Source: Isoetes taiwanensis (lineage: Eukaryota > Streptophyta > Lycopodiopsida > Isoetales > Isoetaceae). From it: a DNA stretch of 64,000 nt. Below, one piece after another: positions 35,446-47,878 of the stretch (positions within the stretch are counted from its first letter, which is position 1; every line of letters starts with the position of its first letter). The stretch lies in NCBI GenBank assembly GCA_021234155.1, contig JAJEKV010000032.1, forward strand, positions 2,996,156 through 3,060,155. The letters are read 5' to 3'. The notes under the pieces were generated by a model. It did no database searches. It saw only the letters and a list, made by a program, of their open reading frames with translations, and had not been told where the DNA came from. The position numbers were made by a program, and so were the translations under genes.

Positions 35446-37309
35446 TGTAGTCCCCTTTTAGGTTTTGACATGTTCATGTATATTTGTGTCTTGATTTATG
35501 TATTTACACACCAATGTTCTGCCAAAATGCTTGAGTTTTTTAAATTAGTATGGCCGCGGATGAATAATATTTGCCTTTTGTAGCCGTGTAAAATCAAGAA
35601 TCATGGATGGAGAAAAATCCATTTAGTTTTAGCCAAGTGTTAGAAACTTCTAGCCCCACTCTGAAGATAGTTTAGCTAAACCTATTTTGGCTACACTAAA
35701 ATATGGGAGTAGTACTATTCCATGATCTAGAACTGATGCATTTTCAAGGCATACACTCATCGATTGTTGATTCTCAGAGGGCTTCTTCGAGCTAATGTCG
35801 CGAATTATCTCAGGGCAAAATCAAGAGCCAATTCACCCCAATTTCGTGTAACTACAGGATTGACGCTTCAAGTTCCCATAGCAGCTATAGTTGATTATGT
35901 TCAAGGTCTAACTCCCTCGGACTACCAAATATTCTTGCTTTAGCAAGGTTAAGGGATTTTTTTGAATCAATCAATCCAATTCATGGATAAGATTCATGTA
36001 TTACAAGGCATACAGAATACATATCATAATCACATGTAGAAATATGTATAACATAACTTCTAATAAATTTGATATACTAATTATTGTAGCAATGCGTAAG
36101 GCTTTATATTCAAGAACATCTTCTTCGCATCATTAAGTAAAAGCCTAGAAGTTTGGCTATCTTATAAATGATATAAAACATACTAAAGGCATGTTAAGAG
36201 ATGTATCTCTTCCCTCCCCAGCTTGACCTCTAATATTCACAAAGCATAAAATAATACTAAAGTTAGAGAAACATACTAAAACTAAGAAATTTTGGTAGAC
36301 AATTCACTTCAACTTTAAAAGTGCACATTGAGAGCATTGATTCACCGCTTCTCATTGTGGCCTCAAAAATCAAGTAGGCGACGTAGTTTTTCATTCCAAT
36401 GAGGGACTGATTCAGCTTCTCTACATTTGCCCCCGTGGACACAAGGAGGAATCCTCATATATATTTTTTCTACTGTCCATTTCCATTGGCCTCGGCGATT
36501 GTCTAGTTTCGGAGCATGTTTTTCAATATTTTCAAACTTTTCTACCCGTAGGATGGGAATCAATTTGTACTCAGTGATTTTTACAAAGCTCAATGAGAAC
36601 ACCATCGGCCAACATATGTGTTATATAGGACCTTGCCACAGAATGAAATATAATATGATTGGTTGCCAATTGATCAAGGATATGGGTCTAATGATCTTTT
36701 CTTTTCATCATTTCATATTAGAAAAAAAGATTTTTAGTAATCATATTATCTAACATCTTCTTTATTGAAATGGGAGGACAATGGTTTTTGTGTTAGCATC
36801 GCTATAAGTAATGATGTATATGGCGTTCCCTCTTTCCCTTGCAGTGTCTTCTATGTTGATCTTCCTCTTCTACCTCCACTTTCTTCGTTACCTCTATCGC
36901 TTTATTCATTCATTGTTCAGATTTTCGCTCTGCCATTGCTTTGCCTCTCAGATTTTCCTTCCTTGTGGCAGTGCCATAGCGCCAGGAGCTTTTCAGCACT
37001 AACCTCGATTTCAGCTTTTGCATATCCCCTGATTAGATCAGGAAGGAAATAGAGTTAGGTAAATGTATTTCATTTTCTATCACACGTTTAGCATGTCCTT
37101 GACCTTTCATCATTTCTTTTTTCTATTCTTTAGACAAGTGATGCCTTTAATCTAGGCTTCAAAGTTGGAAATAGGTTTTTATGAGGTTTTCTTGGCATGT
37201 AGAATGTTGAATTTGTACTACCAAAAGGTGAGAGCTATTCAACGTCTTATATCTATATCTATCTATATATACTCTATATATGTTCTTATGTTTGTCGCTA
37301 CTTTTATCC
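35446..37309. other. Non-coding stretch
   Basis: No gene recognised. A minus frame at 36363-36605 (80 codons, containing VKITEYKLIPILRVEKFENI) has a plausible protein composition, but no family match and an equally open plus-strand frame overlaps it. An AT-rich, pyrimidine-heavy segment fills 36.8-37.2 kb. Confidence 0.4.
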
Positions 37310-37715
37310 GATCACAACTGCCTCCGAGATCCCATCTACCACGCGGGTTTTGGATCGTGATCCCACGCCCGATGGTCTGGAGTTTATATATAATTCGTAT
37401 AGACACCATCCTACTCTGGCCCAAAGCTGATTTGATCCTCCATCGTCGGGTCCAAGATCCCACGGCTCATCAATGCTAAGCTTTGGGGATTTTCATATCC
37501 TACTCTGTACATGACTTTGGGAATTATATGTACATCCCATGGCTCATGTTATGAGATCTCTAATTCCCTTGATCGAGTCCAAGATCCTACGGCTCAAGTT
37601 GAATGCTCATCTCTTAGGAGAAGATTTCTTTAAAATTTTTATGTTGTGTGGGATTCAACCCCTCGCCATTGACTCTAACCCCCCTGACATTCTAACCACT
37701 AGGACCAACCAATAA
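37310..37715 (-). mobile_element. tRNA-headed SINE candidate
   Basis: On the minus strand a tRNA-like head (37648-37712) is followed by about 330 bases of body. The body contains a repeated phrase, seen on the plus strand as TCCAAGATCCCACGGCTCAT at 37451-37470, TCCAAGATCCTACGGCTCA at 37578-37596, and a shorter CATCCCATGGCTCATG at about 37534. No 3' tail or target duplication was established, so the left limit is a guess. No coding capacity. Confidence 0.4.
37648..37712 (-). other. tRNA-like Pol III promoter head
   Basis: The minus strand carries CCTAGTGGTTAGAATG, close to an A box, and then GGGGTTGAATCCC, close to the B box GGTTCGAATCC, about 35 bases apart. The intervening sequence and ends do not fold into a good acceptor stem, so it is not a functional tRNA; SINE heads often look like this. 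Confidence 0.5.
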
Positions 37716-37789
37716 TTCCATGAATAATTTATGTTTCCAAATATACTTGGTAATGGCCCCATTAAGATAAGGGAATAGGACTATAACAT

Positions 37790-38400
37790 TCTCTAGCTAG
37801 TTCAAGAAGGTTCTAGGAATGTTCGAAGGTTCTAGAAAGTTCTAGAATCTTCTTAGGAAAGTTCTAGGAACATAAGAGACCTTAGGGGATCTAAGAAAAT
37901 TCTTCCGAAAGTTCCAAATTGTTCTAATAAGTTTGAATGTTCTTAGGAATGTAGGGGAATCTATGGAATGGGCGAAATCTAGGGAAATATCTTCGCAGTT
38001 CTAGACATATTGAAAGTCTTAGAATGTCTCAGAAACTTGTGAACGTTCTAAAGTTATAGAATGTGAAGGAACTAAGAATTAATAAAATGTAAGAAAATCT
38101 TATAAAATGTAAGAGAATCTAGGAAAATATTTACAATCCTAAGGGAATCTCTTAAAATCTGGGGGATCTAAAGGAATCTTTATAGAATCTCTTTGAATCT
38201 CATGTAATGTAAGGGAACCTAGGGCAATATCATAAAATCTAAATGAATCTAAGGGGATCTTCATAGAATCTTGGAGAATCTAGGGAAATCTAATAGAATC
38301 TAGAGGGAATCTTATAAAATTTAGAGAGATGCTCACGAACCCTCTAAGAGAACCTTGGTAAGATTTTGGTAGAATCTTATAGAATCTATCAAGAGATTCT
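37790..38400. repeat. Degenerate TTCTAGAA / GAATCTAAGG array
   Basis: For about 600 bases the sequence is built from variants of GTTCTAGAA and AATCTAGGGAATCT with an irregular spacing of roughly 10-14 bases. The first 60 bases are dominated by TTC/GAA pairs; later units read AATCTTATAGAATCT. There is no open frame of note. It behaves like an old, slipped minisatellite. Confidence 0.8.
37825..37852. promoter_or_regulatory. Heat-shock-element-like array, six perfect units
   Basis: GAA at 37825, TTC at 37830, GAA at 37835, TTC at 37840, GAA at 37845 and TTC at 37850 alternate at exact 5-base steps. This is the nGAAn/nTTCn architecture bound by heat-shock factor trimers. Upstream units (TTC 37801, GAA 37806, TTC 37811) are also in 5-base steps before a slip. 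The array lies inside the degenerate repeat, so chance from repeat structure is possible, and no downstream gene is recognised. Confidence 0.5.
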
Positions 38401-39293
38401 TTTACAAGAACTTGCACGTAGGAACATGCTAAAACTCGAACATGCACCGTAGGACGCATTAAATTTCTTGTATATATATATTTATATCATAAAATTATAG
38501 CGTAAATATGTATGTCAAGCATAAAACATATGGACGGCTCAGATCGTCTGCATCAAATGTAATCGAGGGCTCATATTGTGCCATGTGGCATGTCAAATGT
38601 ACTTTTTTTAATGCCAAAAGGTGCTATAGAAACTCCTTGAAAAGGTGCTTTGTATGTCCGAAGCAAAGATGGGAAGATATACGTAAACTAAGATTACCGG
38701 AAATGATCTCGGTAAGTAATCAAACGTAAAAATCAATTTCAGCTCTATGCATCCCAAGGCGCTTCTCAAAAGTGCCATCGATTCTCAAATTCAACGCTTA
38801 CGTGATGCCTACGCTTTTTCTCGATCAGGGTTTCCATGCAAAATCACGGAGTGTTTTCCTTTGGTCTCTTTGGTTCTAAATATGAACACTTGGTTGTAAC
38901 AAACTGGTAAGAAATATCAGAAGAAACGGAATGGGCTTATTCTATTACAGGTAAGAGGCTATAGTGGTGGATTCTTCTTCGCTTTCTATGATGGATTGGA
39001 GTAATTTGGTGGTGCTTGAATGTTGGGGCAAATCGCATGAGCAAGTTGATCCATCCCTATAAGTATCAGGAACCGCTAGAGCAGGTAGAATCTTAACACC
39101 CTAAATTCTGTGCAACATGTTTGTTTTTGCAATATACAGAAGCTTTAAGCTTAAAGAATCAAGACTTCTATTTTTTTATCCATTCTATTGCCTTTTTCAG
39201 AAGCTCTAGGATTTATATGTGCTTGGCAAAGAGATTAAGACTCCACCAATCGTGTCATTCATTGGAGCAGGTACTATACTAAGATGGAGCTCT
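38401..39293. other. Non-coding stretch with a dispersed repeat
   Basis: The segment 38507-38650 (ATGTATGTCAAG, AAATGTAAT-GAGGGCT, CATGTGGCATG, ATGCCAAAAGG) recurs in shortened form at 44752-44858 in the same orientation. Otherwise nothing is recognised. Confidence 0.5.
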
Positions 39294-39510
39294 TATAACA
39301 ATTATTGTGGCTCTTGAAATTGATTTACAGACCTCGAGATCACCATGGCCCTCTAGAGCCATGGGAGAAGAGGGTTCACTATGTGGCACCAGGCACTGAA
39401 CATGCTCCACCCCATCATGCAAAGGTTGGGATGCTGGATAAGGAAATGCAGAGGGAGGGTTTGATCGTGTGCAAGGAGGTCATAACTGAAGCACTTGCTG
39501 TTGGAATTGT
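39294..39510 (+). CDS. Orphan terminal exon candidate, unrecognised protein
   Basis: A sequence ending TTGATTTACAG at 39331 looks like a splice acceptor, and the open frame after it continues for about 60 codons to TGA. It reads RPRDHHGPLEPWEKRVHYVA and then GTEHAPPHHAKVGMLDKEMQ, ending EALAVGIV. The composition is protein-like, with charged residues, many histidines and few repeats, and is unlike the random frames nearby. The ATG at 39305 lies in the presumed intron. I could not connect an upstream exon: the GGAGCAG-GTACT donor candidate near 39270 gives a stop in the required phase unless a shorter exon is used. Family not recognised. Confidence 0.35.
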
Positions 39511-40726
39511 TTGAGAGAGGGAAACATGGCCAAAAACTCACCACCATTTAACAACCAATATGAGTAGTACTCCTTGCTTTCGATAACAAGATTCTGGGCT
39601 AGTTGTGCATCTGCCTGAATACCTATGCATTCTCAATATGAGTTCCCAAACCTTTGGCCATGACAATAAGAAACTCATCTCCAGAGGAAGATCTCGAATT
39701 TGAAACCAACAAGGCACTCTGACTGCAGCAGGCCTAGCAGAAGAGAATCCAGGAACATAATGGTGGAACAATTCGGTTTCCCGAAGCTCAGAAGGTTTTC
39801 TTTTATATTTTTTGCTTTGCAATTTTTTCTTGATCTCTAGCAATTATCCAAATCCAATACCGAAGTCGTTTAGTGCTGTCTTTCTATTAGACCATTTTCT
39901 ACCAGAAAACTAAGTCTGATAATTCAGTTATAGGCATGCTAAGCAATATGTTAAGCATTAAAAAAATATCAGGAGCTTAACTATATCAGGATCACTATCC
40001 AACAAAGCATTTGAATATATAAATTTGTATGGTAAGCTATCGTTAACATTTGCTGGAAAGAATAATCTGGCAATGCAGCATGCCTTGGAGATGTCCTAAC
40101 ATTTTTAAGCATTAAAATCTTTTTGGGATAGCTCATTTATTGTATTAACAGGCACGAATCCATGCGTTTTCTATGGATGCCAGCTTACAGAGTTAATGTT
40201 GATAGGTGCAGGTTCTATTGCTAACAAATTATCAAGTCTTTAGTGTACTGCAACATTTTAATTTCAATTTTAGATTCATGTATATCCCAAATAATAACAA
40301 AAGTAGATGAACAAATTGGGATTCAAATGAAGAGCTCTGAAACAATTTCAGATAAGCACATTAGTTTTTTCAGGCCTTTCTATTTTTAAAACTAAGTTGT
40401 TAAGTTTTAATTTCCTATTTGTATGTTTACCAAAGATTGTGGTAAATTTGCAGGTCTGTTGTACATGTCCTCTATCAAACAACATATATGCAACCATTTA
40501 TTTTTTAACATTGTAACTTTTAAATATTTAAGAAGGCAATATTTCTTACATTTCTATCAGAAGCCAAATTCAACTTTCATTCCATGCATACATGTACATA
40601 TGACCTTATGATTTGCATGATTAGTTACAGAAGATTCACTATTTGCTGCTAACAATATTGGCATGTACAAATATTGTACAAAATCTTGAACTGCTTATGT
40701 GAAGGACACTATGATATTGGCATAAT
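39511..40726. other. Non-coding stretch
   Basis: The minus frame 39538-39843 has no known motif; shorter minus pieces around 39680-39780 are likewise unrecognised. The rest to 40726 is AT-rich and holds no gene I can support. Confidence 0.4.
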
Positions 40727-40999
40727 CGACAACTAGGTGGGATCGTCTTATTGATCATATTATGGATATTCGAGGGTTCAACTCCTTGGACATGCATGCA
40801 TCATACTTAAATTATCATATCGAAATAGAACCATTCTTGCATGAACAATATGGCATAGAATCTAGATGTGGACTTGATAATAACACAAATCTTCAAGGGC
40901 ATGTAGATTTTCTCAAGGGGCATAACACATGCTTTAAGCAAATAAACATCTCAATGTTCAATGGCATAATCCACAACTAGGTGGGATTGTCTTATTGAG
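40727..40999 (+). repeat. Duplicated GCATAATC-CACAACTAGGTGGGAT block
   Basis: GCATAATCGACAACTAGGTG, then GGATCGTCTTATTGA, occurs at about 40728-40762 and again with two changes at about 40964-40999, a direct duplication with a spacing near 238 bases. The second copy is immediately followed by the GAATA tail of a retroposon. Confidence 0.75.
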
Positions 41000-41150
41000 G
41001 AATAGAATAGAATAGAATAGAATAGTTTTTTTAATGTCCACGGAGACCAATAGGTCATGGGACCCATACAATGGGCTAGTACAATCATTACTACTAGGAT
41101 TAAAACCCCCAAAGGTTTTCTAAGGGAAAACCCTTGCAAGAATGATGATA
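41000..41150 (-). mobile_element. LINE 3' end with TATTC tail
   Basis: On the minus strand this reads CCTTTGGGGGTTTTAATCC, TAGTAATGATTGTACTAG, CATGACCTATTGGTCTCC, an A-run and then a (TATTC)n tail at 41000-41022. This has the look of a plant LINE 3' untranslated region with a microsatellite tail, and parallels the tail at 11214. It is strongly 5'-truncated; the upstream limit is approximate and no firm target duplication was found. Confidence 0.55.
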
Positions 41151-41919
41151 TTCAGACAAGTTTTGAGATAATGACTAATGAGGGCCTCGCACTGCGCATC
41201 GCTTATCTAGGAACCTTCGGCGTATAATGCAAGTCATGCACGTGATGGTGCTCGAGAAGTTGTGGACGCGGAATGGAATGCTAAGGTTTAAAAATGATTC
41301 TGGACTATCTCAAAAGCTGTGGCAACTCGGCGAGTATGGCTTTCATCTTCACAACCCGTAACCGGCAACAGTAATATAGTCTCGGGCTTCGCCGGCACCG
41401 CGTCATTCTACTCCAATTGCTCAATCCGTAGCCCGTGGGACCCCGCGCTTAATTGATGTAATAGCTACAAGCTCGTTCCTCGACAATGAAGCAAGCAACA
41501 AGCTTAAATCCTCGCGCCAAGGTGGGATTTATGTGTGCCGATAATGACCCGGCCACTTGGACCAAAAGTAATCAGGTTCCATATCTTTGAGAAAAACTAA
41601 TTCATTGGGATATTGTTGCAAAAGCTCAGATCGAATCGGCAAGCATCGCTCGGGTTGCAATGTACCTAACCGCAAACCATGTAGTGCAATGCTCGCTCCA
41701 ACATCGCTTCAAACCGAGGAGATCTCACCTACGGCAAGGCCGAGGAGGCTATGGACATTTGAGGGTTTAACTCCCCTCGATAGATAGACATTTCCTTGGT
41801 TAATTATATTCAAAATTTGTTATCATTAAATTAAATTACACATTAACTAATATTAGTTAACACAAACCATTGTATTTGGATTACATTTGCAATTGTGGGT
41901 CTCTTTAAATTTCTTTATT
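41151..41919. other. Non-coding stretch
   Basis: GC-richer DNA at 41.2-41.8 kb, again suggesting retroelement debris; then AT-rich. The frame 41587-41787 shows no motif. GAGGGTTTAACTCC near 41762 resembles GAGGGTTCAACTCC near 40772 but no larger repeat unit links them clearly. Confidence 0.4.
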
Positions 41920-44319
41920 TAGTGCATATTCAATAAGTTACTTCGGCAACGAGCCGCCGATGAGCATATTTGCCCTTTATTCCAAGATCCGACCGCATAG
42001 TGACCTCTGCTTGTGGGTATGCATGTACAAGTTTTATATACCGTGATATTGTTATTTGCAAAATAATTATAAGGTTTGAGAGATTGTACTTAATGGTGTT
42101 AATTTTGTACATGTATTGTAAATTTTGAGGCTCACGCTTCCACGCAACTCTCAGAAATATGCACCCAAACCAAAGGGGGCTTAAGGGGATTTAATTTAAA
42201 TGTGTCAAATGCAATGGTTTGTGTTAATAATGTTATTGTGGGTGTTTTAATGGCTCAGGTTAACTAAATTTTTTGGGCCCTAAGGATAGTGTAGGTGTAG
42301 ATATAGACATACCTAATACTCTAATGATGGATGGTATATCATAGCCTCACAAATCTAACAAACTAGAGGTGCTCAAATTATAGAAACAAAAACATTGCAT
42401 AGAATTAGACATATAATATTATACCAATATCAATATTAATACATGAGGGTAAAGATCGCGTGCTCTGTAACTTAATGATTTCTTCTAAACTCAATGTGAT
42501 TACCGTAGATGTGGAAATTATATTCGTAAAATACCGCAGATGTGAATGCATATTCAAAATCCTCGCCTTCAAATTGTAGCTCCTCCCTCAACTCCGTTTT
42601 GATCCTCAAATGTCCGCAGAACAAAAGCTCTTTAAAACTACGACTCATGCCACTCATGCCACGCTTCAGCATTTTGGGGAGGTTCTCGCGGGCAAACTAT
42701 CTTTTCCCATTCTTTTTAGGTCGATACCTATCATTGGTTGCAATATAGTCAATACCATCACTTTTCCAGCCTATTGTTCGCAATTTAGTCCTCCACTCAG
42801 AATATCCGATGAAGCTCTCACTTTCCTCATATTCACGAGCTCATTTAAAGCATCATTCTTTCGCTTCCATGGAGCAAATGCCTTGTCATCCGCAGTCTCC
42901 GCCTATCTCTAATCCATTGTTTCCTCGGCTAGGAGATTCCTCTTTTCAATCTTCGATTTGTCGCCATCGGGCTATCATCTAATGGATGTCTTCCATAGAG
43001 ATTGATTGAATAATCGCCTGTTAACTCCCCTTGGGGCGCTGAGTATAAGATCCGAAGTCAAATTGCTCTTCCAATGAAGCATCGGACATGATTCTCCGCC
43101 CGCTAGAATAAGTTAAACTTAGCAATGTCCTTCATGCGCGTGACGTAAAATATCCGGATAAAAGACCAATATCGCTAAATGAGACCGGCTCGATGGACTC
43201 GCTTGGTACGTTGGCCCAAAACGCATACCTCTTTCACGATTTCAAAGGCCCGGTTCCAGAACGAAGCATTGTAGAGCGATAAAACAGGCAGCAATTTTAT
43301 GAGGAAAAAAGTCTACGAAATACAAACAATTTCAGGGACCAAGTAAATAATAATGCGATCCTATAACAAGAATAACAAAAAACTTCTTAGAGCATCGATC
43401 TCCCTGCATATAGGAAACACAGCGAGCATGGCGCATAATTTTGAGATCTAAAGCAAGAGCTTAGAAAACTCACCGTGAAATGTATGTAACAATGTAACGT
43501 AGATACCTTTATCCAATAATAAGAGCTCATATAGAATCGTGCGCATTGATTTCCTCCGTTATGAACAAAGCTTAGTGTAAACCATTTACTACTTTAAAAA
43601 TCCGTGGAATATGCACAAATCCATGGAAACTTTCTCCCCTTTCTCCGCCTTTTAGAGTAACTAACTCCTGAAGTATTGCAGATTGTTGATCAAATAGGGT
43701 CGGCTACTTTTTAGATGAGCTCGTTGGAGCTTCACTGCAAAAATCGCGCCAAGGGAAGAAACCCCTTTTCTTTATTTCGCTTATGCCCCTTGCCCCTCGC
43801 CCCGCCTCGTATCGCTTAAAAGTCAGCCAAACCGAGTCATTTTAATACACCTAGATCTAATAAAAGATCTTGTTATGTTGTCGCTTATGCTCTTGCCTCC
43901 TCAGCCTCTCCAAGCCCTAAAAGATCTAAATGTCAAGCAAACCCAAATAACCCTATCTAGCAAACAAATCGATCTTGAGATTTCCATGCTTGCTTCGACA
44001 AATGTTTAATCTCGGCTTCACATCCTACTTTAAAAGTACCGAAGTACTCCACCTCATAATTTGTGTCACTTAGCAACCTTATTTCTAAATGGCTCGAGGG
44101 TTGCATATCAACGCAGCCTCAATAAGCTAATTGAGAAAAATACAACATGGCACATGGGTCTAAACCCATTGAACAAAAACACTAAAATTAATGCGTGTAT
44201 GTGTGCACTCTAGATATACTTCAATTAGTAGTCCCCATGCAATACGCTTTCGAAATCATATGAAAACCATAGGAAAATAGTACAAAAATACAAAACCAAC
44301 CCCATGTTATTATGCTACA
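41920..44319 (-). repeat. Unclassified long repeat, copy 1 (inverted, partial)
   Basis: The reverse complement aligns with the left half of the two direct copies at 53.7 and 59.4 kb. It starts at TGTAGCATAATAACATGGGG (outer end 44319) and covers the CTCGAGCCATTTAGAAATA, GGAAATCTCAAGATCG and CATGACAAGGCATTTGCTCC-like blocks. It ends near 41920 just past TTGGAATAAAGGGCAAATATGC. A minus frame at 42472-42672 (ending GNHIEFRRNH) is the longest open coding-like stretch of the family. No transposase, RT or integrase motif was found. Confidence 0.8.
42472..42672 (-). pseudogene. Coding-like fragment of the long repeat
   Basis: This frame reads FKELLFCGHLRIKTELREEL and FEGEDFEYAFTSAVFYEYNF-like text and stops in a segment that corresponds to shifted, broken frames in the other two copies. 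Upstream, frame changes would extend it through a KAFAPWKRKNDALNEL-like piece. The family is unknown to me; it might be the C-terminal part of a transposon protein or of a captured gene. Confidence 0.35.
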
Positions 44320-46367
44320 TATTTAAATTATAGTATCTAAAAATAACTATTGCTGCATGAACAATGGATAGCATTGTTTTTTGTGGTCTCAAATATGTAT
44401 GAACTTGATGCTCAATTACAGCCGAGAAAAATTCTTTCGAAGATAATTTTCAGCAATATAATAGTAAATTACATAGCTCCTTCCTTCGGATTCAAGGAAC
44501 CATTATCATTATCTAGAGTTTACAAATGCGCCCAATGCTCCACTATTTTCTCCAGTGAATGCAAAAAGAATTAACATCATAGGAAGTGTAAATCACATGT
44601 TATACAATATCAAAATCTATGAAATGTCTATTTCCAAACTGTTATATCAAAGTTGTATTCTACAATTTTTCCAAATCCAACACTGTCTAACTATGCCTTA
44701 GCAACCAAGCACTATTACTAGTCACATATTATAAAACCCTATTCAGGTAGTATGTATGTCAAGAATAAAATGTAATTGAGGGCTTCTGATTGTCACATGG
44801 CATGCCAAGTGTCCTTTTTAAAGGCCAAAAGTTTATAGGTACCCTCAAAAAGGCCCCCGCTGGCAATGGTCGGTGATATGCCCTTTGTCCTTTGTTTTAT
44901 GGGCGACTCATGTTGGGACAACAAGCTATATGCATCATAGATCTCGGCCTAACAACTAACGCTGGGTTGGTGGCGAAGCAACAGCGCATGGATACGAGCT
45001 AGATGCAAGTATGGATTGTTTTTTGCAACTTATTTTTATGGATTAGGGTTTCAAGCTCTTCTATATAGTCCCAATAAGCTTCTGTGCCTCTGGCCACAAA
45101 GTCAATTGGAGAACTTTCTAAGATTGATCTTGAGGGCACTTCTTGGGGGTTGGCAACAAATGTAGATTTGGTCTTCTCGAATTCCAGCTTTATTTGCCGC
45201 TTCTCCCAAAAACGCTAATCTTCATTGCATTGGCCGAGATGTTTTGATTTTAAAGTTGGAAGTTAAGATTGGTGTTGTGCAAACAACATATGCAAAATGA
45301 AGCATCAATTCTATTTTCCTCGAATGCATACTGGGCTTCATGTGATACGCTCCAGCGTAGAGGAAATATCCTCAGATCAAAAGGCAAGGGAATTTACTTT
45401 GAGGCTGGACATAAAGTTATTCATTGATTGAGAAGATCTTATTATTTTATACGAAGAAGCAATGACCAATCGAACGTTAGCAATGTATGTCTTATTTGTT
45501 TTGTGTACTTGTAAGCTTTATTTCTCCCTCCTCCAAGTTCCTTGTTTCATATACAAGGAATGATTATTGTAGAGGCAATATTATCAATTAGTCAAAGAAA
45601 ACTAAAAGTACAGATGCATTGAGGGTATCTTGATTGTATGCATCCTTGCACATCTAGATTGGTCTATACATGACTGGTCCCTCCATATATTGTTCTCGCC
45701 AGACAGCTTTAGTGTGGACGCATGTAGGATAAGCTGCTCTCTCATTTTCTTAGTTGTTGTATATATTTCTTCAACCAAGAGGTCATGGCCTGTAAACCCA
45801 TGGACATACATGAATAGTTTGGTTAGAAAAGGAACAAAATGCATAGGCTTCTATTTAAAACGTAAATAACATCTTCCATTTTGTTTCTAAATATCCTTTT
45901 TATTTACTATGATGTATAGAGATGGTGTGAATGTGGGCCAATTTTACTAGGCTATTTCATATATGTGTGATTTCTATCTCGAAATAAGACTACTTTGATA
46001 TTAACACCGTGATCATTTTCAATGTGAAGGTTTGATCAGTTCTCTCAAGACTCACATATCTCTTCTTCATTGGCATTAAGCAAGTACAGCGCATAACCTA
46101 GGCGTGTAGATGCAAATGTAGCAAAGTTGGCCTCAATTTATTAGTTGTTGTACATGTCTCTTCAAATTTCATGGCCCGAGAGCAAATCATGACATCAACG
46201 CCTGCCAGATAAAAACAAAACTACGTATATTGTGAATAGGAATAAAAATAGAATGAAAACTGAAAAGAGCATCTTCCCTCTAAATTTACCTTTTATTAAA
46301 ATTCCAAATTGCATTTTTAAATGTCTTTAGGGTTGGAATAGATTGGAGAGCAATCTACTGTATGTGT
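44320..46367. other. Non-coding stretch
   Basis: Contains the second copy of the dispersed repeat of 38507 (44752-44858). A TTAGTTGTTGTA, CTTCAA, CATGGCC phrase is found at about 45748 and again at about 46139. No gene recognised; frames at 45602-45869 overlap on both strands. Confidence 0.4.
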
Positions 46368-47800
46368 GACGCCCCTACTCCTTATACGATGCCCACATCG
46401 TGATTCGGTTGAGGATCATCTCCGGCACTGGTTCCATTGTGGCCATCCACTGACTCTACTCCGGATGAGCCAAAGAAGGGAAGAATGGATGTGTTTCACC
46501 AATCTGCCTTCCACCTGGGTCAATCTATCGCTGGGGCTGGAATAAACAAACGGAGCACAACTAACAAGAACAAATACAAGCACCCTCAAGAGGTGAATAC
46601 AATACAACATCACGCAGATAGCAATACCATAGAAATAACATCATCACATAACATAACAACAAGAGGGGAGATCCTACCCGTGGCCTGTAATTCGTGGGAT
46701 GATCGACCTGGCCAGGGTCCCGTGAGTTCATTGCGCATGTGACCATGGCAATGGATTCCTATCGGCATAGAACATGGCTTAGGGTAGTCCACTCCATCCG
46801 CCTCCCCGCACACTTCTGCGTAGTAGGTCGGTGCGTTGGGACTTTGGTCAGAGTCACGCAGAATAGCCGAGGGGCTACTACTACCGGTTGCATCTCCCCG
46901 CACTCGATGAGGCAGAAGAGAGTTGCCTCCTCCGTAGGCATCCATGCTCCAATAATAGCGCTAGAGGGCCATCAGCCTTATCTCGACTTGAACTCAATCG
47001 AAGGTCATATTCACCACCCCACGAAAGGTCGAAGCCTACGCCTGCTCCACACGCTAGCTGACAAGCCATTAAGCCTAGCCCACGAGACCCCCATAGGCCT
47101 TTGACAGGTCACCGCGATGACAAGTTCCTCCATCAACCGCCTAGCCCCTTCACTCCACAACCGTGGCCTCGCGGCATCTAAGCCGCGATATAATTGTGGT
47201 TCAGTGGTGCTACTCTTAGGATCATCTGCCATAATGTACTTTAGGTCTCTACCCCCTTCCCAATACAAGGTGGAGATCACAGAGAAATACATACAACATC
47301 ACTTAACTCCAAATAGAGAATATCATCTAATCTATCTACCTAAACAAATGTAGTTAGGTTCCTTAGTTAGGCTTATGATCCTCGATCTTATAAGGCCTTC
47401 TGTAGAGTTGATCTAATGATACTAAACCAGCCTATTGTCTTGTTCAAAGATTACGCTTTGCACAACCGTATCAACTAGATACCTCGCCCCTTGACCTCGC
47501 CCCGACTTCTGGAAGCGCCCATGCTCCCCGATCTTGCTGAAGATGGCTGCTAATCGATAACTGCTGTGCAAATCCGCTTCCCGAGCTCAAGAATGCGGAT
47601 TGAAGTCCATACTTCTCAATGTAAATGGCTCAAGAGGACTCAACTCGGTGAGAGGAAAGGAGCTCTAGGAAAACCCTAAATGCAAAGAGAGAAGAAAGGT
47701 TTAGGTGGCCGAAGGGGAAAGCCTCATAGAAACCCTTAGGGTTAGGTTAGATATTGGCCAAATGGGGATTTTAGCCATTTGGCAATGGGGTCCATGGGTT
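46368..47800. mobile_element. Retroelement-like GC-richer block
   Basis: Begins with TGTGACGCCCCTACTCC, similar to the LTR start at 5781, and is GC-richer than both flanks. No gag or pol motif is readable; the many short frames on both strands conflict. A 3' edge with CCTTAGGGTTAGGTTAG near 47735 resembles leader DNA. It could be a solo LTR or a non-autonomous element, but no TSD or matching end was found. Confidence 0.3.
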
Positions 47801-47878
47801 ATTAATTGTGTATGTTTATTTAACATGCAATAACATTCACGTTGCCCCCTAGGTGCAACCCTATACGCCTTCAAGCAA

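Noticed and set aside
37790-38400. CRISPR-like array
   Set aside because: Units are irregular, without unique spacers of constant size, and the organism is a plant.
40764-40790. GAGGGTTCAACTCC as a Pol III B box
   Set aside because: No A box at the right distance and no cloverleaf; likely chance or shared with the similar phrase near 41762.
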